Shown here piece by piece: positions 7,813 to 12,047 of a DNA stretch of 12,047 bases; position 1 is the stretch's first letter; each line of letters opens with the position of its first letter. The notes under the pieces were generated by a model, which saw only the letters and a program-made list of their open reading frames with translations, was not told where the DNA came from and ran no database searches. Position numbers and translations under genes: made by a program. This DNA is from Sulfurimonas sp. (lineage in GTDB: Bacteria; Campylobacterota; Campylobacteria; Campylobacterales; Sulfurimonadaceae). The stretch lies in assembly GCA_027047745.1 (NCBI GenBank), contig JALTUB010000342.1, forward strand, positions 1-12,047, given 5' to 3'.

Positions 7813-8577
7813 TTAATCAAATTGACTTTCACGATTTGCAGGAGCTAAATAACTAAGAAGTTTAGCTTCTAAAACTCTTGGTGCATCACCAGATTGGATG
7901 GACATAATACCAGAGATAATCATCTCTTTAACTAAAGTCTCTTCATCATTTCTAATCGCCAAAATATTATAAATAGGTGTACCAAATACATTTCCGATGA
8001 TAGCACCATACATAGTTGTAAGCAGGGCAACTGCCATTGATGGACCAATAGCAGAAGGATCAGCCATATTTAAAAGCATGGCAACAAGACCGATAAGTGT
8101 TCCAACCATACCCATAGCCCCTGCTAGTCCAGCCCATTGGTTAAAGATAGAACCATGTATCTTATGTCTTGTACTTGTTTGTTCCATGTCTATCTCTAAA
8201 AGTTCACGAATAGTATCGGGGTCACTTCCATCAATAGCCATAGATAAGCCTTTTTTCAAAAACTCATTCTCTTCATTGTTCACTTCACTCTCTAGTGCTA
8301 AGATGCCATCTTTTCTAGCCTTTGTAGCAAACTCAACAAGTTTTTTAATAAGCTCAGGAATATCTTCTTCACCCGGTTTAATAGCCTTGCCAAAGACTTT
8401 TGTAAATGCTTTCATCTGTGCAGGCTTAAATGAAATCATTAATGCACCAATACTACCACCAACAACAATTAAAACTGATGGTATATCGATATAAGCACCA
8501 ACACCAACGCCCATCGTCATCGAACCTAAGAGAAGTGCCATAATCAAAATAATACCGATTACCGTACCTAAATCCAT
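7813..8577 (-). CDS. motA: Flagellar stator protein MotA (PomA-like)
   Basis: 254 residues, almost the length of Vibrio PomA (253) and shorter than E. coli MotA (295). Four membrane segments: about 4-22, 32-50, 150-172 and 180-204. Cytoplasmic loop residues that contact the rotor FliG in this family are present at R88 and E96. T160 in 'MVGTLIGLVAML' and T187/T188 in 'ALLTTMYGA' correspond to PomA T158 and T185/T186, which shape the Na+ site; proton-type MotA has Ala at the first position. With MotB it forms the torque-generating ring. It is the first gene of the operon, with AAGG seven bases before ATG and an extended -10 promoter about 30 bp upstream. Confidence 0.96.
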   Translation of the reverse strand: MDLGTVIGIILIMALLLGSMTMGVGVGAYIDIPSVLIVVGGSIGALMISFKPAQMKAFTKVFGKAIKPGEEDIPELIKKLVEFATKARKDGILALESEVNNEENEFLKKGLSMAIDGSDPDTIRELLEIDMEQTSTRHKIHGSIFNQWAGLAGAMGMVGTLIGLVAMLLNMADPSAIGPSMAVALLTTMYGAIIGNVFGTPIYNILAIRNDEETLVKEMIISGIMSIQSGDAPRVLEAKLLSYLAPANRESQFD

Positions 8578-8584
8578 CCAAAAA

Positions 8585-8588
8585 CCTT
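8585..8588 (-). promoter_or_regulatory. motA ribosome binding site
   Basis: AAGG on the minus strand, seven bases before the motA ATG; it supports the start at 8577. Confidence 0.6.
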
Positions 8589-8601
8589 ATAAAAATTTTA
8601 A

Positions 8602-8617
8602 TTACATCATAATAGCA
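8602..8617 (-). promoter_or_regulatory. Candidate sigma70 promoter of the motA-motB-fliP operon
   Basis: On the minus strand TGCTATTAT (8617-8609) is an extended -10 box (TGn plus TATTAT), about 31 bp before the motA ATG. No recognisable -35 hexamer lies 17 bp upstream, which is usual for Campylobacterota. A 14-bp AT-only palindrome (8619-8632) sits just upstream. No GG-N10-GC sigma54 signature is seen, consistent with early, vegetative-sigma expression of stator and export genes. Confidence 0.5.
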
Positions 8618-8633
8618 CAATTATATATAATTT

Positions 8634-9308
8634 TTACAAATTAGATTTAAAATTAACAATCTTTTGTAAAATTAAAATAATTAACCAAGCTAAAAACATA
8701 GTAATTATAGTATGACTTAAGAAATGGTCACCTATAATCATTTTATACAATCCCATGCTCCACGCAATCACAAATGATACACCTAAAGCGATAAATCTGT
8801 TTCTTCTCTTTTTAAAAAGAAAAAATATACTCATCAAAGCAAAACCACCACTTGCATGACCTGCTGGCCAACATTTTGTTTTAGGCTGCTTAAAATCTGC
8901 TGGATATTTTTCCCATACTGCAGTTCTTGGGTATGTTCCACCATATCTGATTTCATGTTTGGGACAAGGCATATTTGTATTGTCTTTTAAAAACCCAGTT
9001 ATACCAGGAACAAATATTGCAGATAAAACAACCAAGAGTATGCCTTTTTTATACTCTTTAACTATCTTAGTTTTTCTAAAAAACAACAAAGCAACTAAAA
9101 AAGCAACACCTATAAGGATTAACGCCTTTTTAGCACCATCATAAAATATAAGTCTATACGGCTGTAAAGCCCAATCTAATATCCATTTATGCGTGTGATA
9201 GTTATAAAAATAGTCTTGAACAACTAAATCTAAATCATTTATACCAAAAAATATTATAGAAAAGATTAAAAGAGCTGTGGTAAGGAGTATCTGCTTATTA
9301 ATGCTCAT
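8634..9308 (-). CDS. PAP2-family membrane phosphatase (LpxT/COG3907-like)
   Basis: 224 residues from the chosen start. An inner-membrane enzyme of the PAP2 superfamily with five to six hydrophobic helices. Phosphatase motifs are present in the variant form of the 'YGG/PAGHASGG' subgroup: 'KDNTNMPCP' (108-116) with 'YGG' (122-124), 'CWPAGHASGG' (146-155) and 'GDHFLSH' (193-199), with the conserved histidines H150 and H195. Relatives act on lipid A or undecaprenyl phosphates; the exact substrate cannot be told from sequence. The start at 9308 was chosen because AAGGA lies upstream (9320-9324) and the overlap with eptA is only 11 bp; an ATG at 9335 would add nine residues but has no ribosome site. 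It is the second gene of the eptA-pap2 pair; a pairing of lipid A phosphatase with EptA is also known in Helicobacter pylori (lpxE-eptA). Confidence 0.85.
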   Translation of the reverse strand: MSINKQILLTTALLIFSIIFFGINDLDLVVQDYFYNYHTHKWILDWALQPYRLIFYDGAKKALILIGVAFLVALLFFRKTKIVKEYKKGILLVVLSAIFVPGITGFLKDNTNMPCPKHEIRYGGTYPRTAVWEKYPADFKQPKTKCWPAGHASGGFALMSIFFLFKKRRNRFIALGVSFVIAWSMGLYKMIIGDHFLSHTIITMFLAWLIILILQKIVNFKSNL

Positions 9309-10896
9309 TATGAAATATATCCTTATCTTTGTCATAAACTTTTGTTTTTACATTAAAAATACCAAGTAAACTATCAAATAGTTCATCTTGATTATGTTTT
9401 TTATTTGATGTTTCTTCTAAATAATTTATATCTACTTTTTTACGCATACTCTTTCCAAACCACATAAGAGCACCGATGTGTGTTTGAGCATCTGGAGCCA
9501 TAAAATATGGAAGCCCATGAAGATAAACTCCATTCTTACCTAAACTCTCACCATGATCACTCATGTAAAACATAGCAGTATCATACGATTTGTCATACTT
9601 TTTAAGAAAGTTTATTGTTTTAGTTAAAAAATTGTCTGTATAAAGTATTCCGTTGTCATAAGCATTTATTATCTCTTGTTGAGTACATTGTTCAAGTTGA
9701 TTTGTTTTACAAGTTGGTTTAAATTTTTCAAAATCCTTTGTGTATCGTTTATAATATGCTGGACCATGATTTCCCATCTGATGCAGTACAATAAGAATAT
9801 CTTTACCTTTGTTTTTCTTTATAAACTTACCAAGTCCAACAAGCATACCAATATCTCTACACTCACCCTCGGTACATATAGTATTGTTTTTTGGGGTTTT
9901 ATAATCTTTATATGGTACTCTAAGTGCAACACCCTTAGAGTCTGAGTTGTTATCTCTCCATAAAATTGCAACTTTTTTAGTATGCCTTAAAACATCAAGA
10001 ACATTTTGAGTGCTGATACCTTTTTTGTAGCTATAATCCCCTTTATCATAGATAGAAAACATACATGGAACAGAAACAGCTGTTGAAGTACCACAAGAGC
10101 TAGTTTTAGAAAAGTTTATAATATCCTCTTTTTCTAGTTGTGGATTCGTATCTCTTTTGTAACCATTTAGACTAAAATGGTCTGCTCTTGAAGCCTCACC
10201 AACTACCATAATCACTATCTTTTTACGACTTGTTGCATTTGTGTCGATAGTAGCATCAAGCCCTATTGGTTTTACTACAAGTTTTGAAGTGTTGTAAGTT
10301 AGGTTGATATATTTTCCAGTTGAGTACATCCAGTAAGCAGGATTTACAGAAAATCTTAAGGGTTTATGTTCTCTTGCAAAAGAGGTATAATGTTTAGAAA
10401 AACTAAAAAACGCAATCAACACAACAACAATAGTAGCCACCACAAGCTTAAGTTTTGAAAATATTTCTACCTTAAAACTTCTATCTTCTAGTTTTATTTT
10501 ATATATCAAGAAAGATGGTAAAAGTCCGAAAAAGACAAAATATAAAACCTGTTTTACACTCAACAAATCCAAAGATTCATGTAGATTGGTCTGCACCATA
10601 TTTCGTATCATACTTGCATCTATCACTACATGATAGCTGTTCATAAAGTAACTTGTCATAGATGATATTAGTAAGACTACAATCATGATTGGTTTAAGTG
10701 TATATTTTGAGCTAACAAGCGTAAAGAGTAACATCATGAAAAAAGTTATAACAAAGGCTGTTGAGATTACAAAGCCAATATTTTCTGAGTTTAATGGATA
10801 CACTTTGATTGTATTTTCAAAAAAGCTGTAGTTGTAAAAGAGTGTTAAAAACAGACTAACATAGATGATGAGTTTTGTTTGGGTGATTGATTTCAA
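9298..10896 (-). CDS. eptA: EptA-type phosphoethanolamine transferase
   Basis: 532 residues, typical for the family. It transfers phosphoethanolamine from phosphatidylethanolamine to lipid A, facing the periplasm. Five N-terminal membrane helices (about 8-27, 39-61, 67-85, 115-133, 149-167) precede a sulphatase-like catalytic domain from about 225. Zinc and catalytic residues by comparison with MCR-1/EptA: E234 in 'VVGEASRADHF', T272 in 'SCGTSTAVSVPCMFS', H377 in 'HQMGNHGP', D447/H448 in 'YMSDHGESLG' and H460. Six cysteines form three likely disulfides (268-278, 341-346, 396-404); the 'CKGVC' pair of many EptA proteins is replaced by 'SKGVA'. The start codon is TTG at 10896 after AAGAAG; an in-frame TAA at 10918-10920 leaves no upstream ATG. 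A perfect TATAAT box lies upstream. Campylobacter EptC, a relative, also modifies the flagellar rod protein FlgG. Confidence 0.93.
   Translation of the reverse strand: MKSITQTKLIIYVSLFLTLFYNYSFFENTIKVYPLNSENIGFVISTAFVITFFMMLLFTLVSSKYTLKPIMIVVLLISSMTSYFMNSYHVVIDASMIRNMVQTNLHESLDLLSVKQVLYFVFFGLLPSFLIYKIKLEDRSFKVEIFSKLKLVVATIVVVLIAFFSFSKHYTSFAREHKPLRFSVNPAYWMYSTGKYINLTYNTSKLVVKPIGLDATIDTNATSRKKIVIMVVGEASRADHFSLNGYKRDTNPQLEKEDIINFSKTSSCGTSTAVSVPCMFSIYDKGDYSYKKGISTQNVLDVLRHTKKVAILWRDNNSDSKGVALRVPYKDYKTPKNNTICTEGECRDIGMLVGLGKFIKKNKGKDILIVLHQMGNHGPAYYKRYTKDFEKFKPTCKTNQLEQCTQQEIINAYDNGILYTDNFLTKTINFLKKYDKSYDTAMFYMSDHGESLGKNGVYLHGLPYFMAPDAQTHIGALMWFGKSMRKKVDINYLEETSNKKHNQDELFDSLLGIFNVKTKVYDKDKDIFHNEH
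9320..9324 (-). promoter_or_regulatory. Ribosome binding site deciding the PAP2 gene start
   Basis: AAGGA on the minus strand, 11 bases before the ATG at 9308. The spacing is long, but the alternative ATG at 9335 has no purine-rich site at all, so 9308 is preferred. Confidence 0.45.
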
Positions 10897-10923
10897 TATT
10901 TTATCTTCTTTATTTTTTTACGC

Positions 10924-10929
10924 ATTATA
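10924..10929 (-). promoter_or_regulatory. Candidate -10 box of eptA-pap2
   Basis: Perfect TATAAT on the minus strand, preceded by TG, about 28 bp before the TTG start of eptA. No clear -35. The transcript would have a leader of about 20 bases. Confidence 0.55.
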
Positions 10930-10959
10930 CAGTTTAATAATGAATCTTAATTAAATTAA

Positions 10960-10968
10960 TGTTAATAT
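10960..10968 (+). promoter_or_regulatory. Candidate extended -10 promoter of glmU
   Basis: TGTTAATAT (TGn plus TAATAT) lies 25 bp before the glmU ATG. The hexamer matches the TATAAT consensus at four of six positions, and the TGn extension helps. It points away from the eptA promoter, forming a divergent pair in 97 bp. Confidence 0.4.
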
Positions 10969-10993
10969 TGCACATATCAATTAAAGAGAGAAC

Positions 10994-12047
10994 ATGAACG
11001 AACAAGATATAAGCATAGTTATTTTAGCAGCTGGCAAAGGTAGTCGTATGAAGTCTAACAAGGCAAAAGTTCTTCATAACATCAGTGGAAAGCCTATGCT
11101 TTATCATATTATCAAAGCATCTCTTGAACTAACAGATGATATAACAGTCGTAGTCGCTCATCAAAAAGAGTCTGTTATTTCAGAGATTAGCTCACATTTT
11201 GACAATATCAATTTTGTTACTCAGGATGCCAAAAACTTTCCAGGAACTGGTGGAGCTATGATGGGTGTTAAGCCTAAAGGTAAAAAAGTATTAGTCTTAA
11301 ACGGAGATATGCCACTTATAACATCATCTGCACTAAAAGGTTTTTTAGATACAAAGGCTGATATTATCATGAGTATATTTGACTTAAAAGACCCTAGTGG
11401 TTATGGTCGTGTAATCATAAAAGATAATCTAGTGCAGTATATAGTAGAGCAAAAGGATGCAAATGAAAACGAGCTTAATACAACTACGGTAAACGCAGGT
11501 GTTTATGCTTTTTCTAAAGATGTACTTGAAAGATACATTCCTCTCCTTAACAACAACAATGCACAAGAAGAGTATTACTTAACAGACCTTATATCTATGG
11601 CAAAAGAAGATGATTTAAGCATCGCTCCACTTTTAGTAGATGAAGAACATTTTAAGGGTGTGAACTCTAAAAAAGATTTAGCTGATTCCGAAGAGATTAT
11701 GCAAGATAGGATTAGAACCAAATGGATGAATGAAGGCGTTAGTATGCAACTTCCTTCTACTATTTTTATCGAGGAGAGTGTTGTTTTTGAGGGTGAATGT
11801 AGTATTGAGAATAACTGTAGGATAACAGGAGATTCTATAATCATAAACTCTCATATCAAATCAGGCAGTGCTGTAGAAGATAGTGTCATGATAAATTCTG
11901 ATTGTGGACCTATGGCACATTTAAGACCTCTATCAAATATCGAAGATACGCATATAGGCAACTTTGTAGAGGTTAAAAAATCAATCCTCAAAGGTGTTAA
12001 AGCTGGACATCTTTCTTATCTAGGCGATAGTGAGATAGATGAGGGAA
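10994..12047 (+). CDS. glmU: Bifunctional UDP-N-acetylglucosamine pyrophosphorylase / glucosamine-1-phosphate acetyltransferase GlmU (3' truncated by window)
   Basis: 351 codons are visible without a stop; E. coli GlmU has 456, so about 80-100 are missing past the window edge. GlmU acetylates GlcN-1-P and then joins it to UTP to make UDP-GlcNAc for peptidoglycan and lipid A. The N-terminal uridyltransferase shows 'LAAGKGSRMKS' (11-21), 'KVLHNISGKPM', 'GTGGAM', 'NGDMPLI' with Mg-binding D105, 'PSGYGRV', 'NAQEEYYLTD' and 'GVN' with N224. The left-handed beta-helix begins near 250 and includes 'MAHLRP', 'GNFVEVKK' and 'KAGHLSYLGD' with the catalytic histidine H339. The ATG at 10994 is preceded by AAAGAGAG. 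It is transcribed divergently from eptA. Codon use and composition match the neighbours. Confidence 0.96.
   Translation, partial: MNEQDISIVILAAGKGSRMKSNKAKVLHNISGKPMLYHIIKASLELTDDITVVVAHQKESVISEISSHFDNINFVTQDAKNFPGTGGAMMGVKPKGKKVLVLNGDMPLITSSALKGFLDTKADIIMSIFDLKDPSGYGRVIIKDNLVQYIVEQKDANENELNTTTVNAGVYAFSKDVLERYIPLLNNNNAQEEYYLTDLISMAKEDDLSIAPLLVDEEHFKGVNSKKDLADSEEIMQDRIRTKWMNEGVSMQLPSTIFIEESVVFEGECSIENNCRITGDSIIINSHIKSGSAVEDSVMINSDCGPMAHLRPLSNIEDTHIGNFVEVKKSILKGVKAGHLSYLGDSEIDEG

Larger units (their letters stand above)
10897..10993. other. Divergent eptA/glmU intergenic region
   Basis: 97 bp, very AT-rich, with the two candidate -10 boxes facing away from each other. Three copies of TTAAT (10947-10951, 10956-10960, 10962-10966), including the palindrome TTAATTAA at 10947-10954, lie between and partly within them. 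They could be an operator or simply AT-rich promoter DNA. Confidence 0.5.

Noticed and set aside
7997..8494. 165-codon open frame on the plus strand opposite motA
   Set aside because: Antisense shadow of a well-identified motA; the product is low-complexity Ser/Ile/Pro-rich with no recognisable domain and no ribosome site.
8619..8632. 14-bp perfect AT palindrome after the PAP2 gene, as terminator or operator
   Set aside because: It contains only A and T, would not form a stable hairpin and has no clear U-tract; noted only as part of the motA promoter region.
8578..8640. Search for a sigma54 or sigma28 flagellar promoter before motA
   Set aside because: No GG-N10-GC or sigma28-like sequence is present; only an extended -10 sigma70-type box fits.
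9333..9335. Longer start for the PAP2 gene
   Set aside because: No ribosome site upstream and a 38-bp overlap with eptA; the ATG at 9308 is better supported, though not proven.
11575..11844. 89-codon minus-strand frame inside glmU
   Set aside because: Lies fully within the conserved glmU coding region.

Overview
The window looks like chromosomal DNA of a Campylobacterota (Epsilonproteobacteria) species, most likely a marine, Sulfurimonas-like one. This is inferred from the AT-rich sequence, short AT-rich promoters with extended -10 boxes and no clear -35, tightly overlapping genes, and the protein types: a PomA/PomB-like stator pair, FliP, a COG3400-type RCK protein and a TrmA with Campylobacterota-style features. 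No search could be run, so the genus is a guess.

Layout. Positions 1-3254 (+ strand): the 3' part of a large protein with two tandem DNRLRE-like beta-domains and a C-terminal fibronectin-III-like domain, followed with zero spacing by a 653-residue YyaL/SSP411 (DUF255) thioredoxin-domain protein. Positions 3264-8577 (- strand): a compact six-gene operon read motA > motB > fliP > trmA > secreted SH3-like protein > COG3400-like RCK protein. Its junctions run from a 4-bp overlap to a 12-bp gap. Positions 8634-10896 (- strand): an envelope-modification pair, an EptA-type phosphoethanolamine transferase with a TTG start followed by an overlapping PAP2 phosphatase. Positions 10897-10993: a 97-bp divergent promoter region. 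Positions 10994-12047 (+ strand): the first 351 codons of glmU, cut by the window edge.

How the genes work together. MotA/MotB form the ion-driven stator of the flagellar motor, and FliP is a core channel subunit of the flagellar type III export gate. TrmA makes m5U54 in tRNA and shares the motility transcript. GlmU supplies UDP-GlcNAc for peptidoglycan and lipid A, and EptA/PAP2 probably modify or recycle lipid A or undecaprenyl phosphates, so the right end has an envelope theme. All genes from 10896 down to 3264 are co-directional, and read-through from eptA-pap2 into the motility operon is possible although motA has its own candidate promoter.

Most notable points: a TrmA with four cysteines spaced almost exactly like the [4Fe-4S] ligands of RlmD/RumA; sequence signs that the stator is Na+-type; two poorly characterised genes riding in the motility operon; and EptA next to flagellar genes, which recalls the Campylobacter EptC link to the flagellar rod. 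I saw no mobile elements, CRISPR arrays, rRNA or tRNA genes, and no stretch over 300 bp without a gene.
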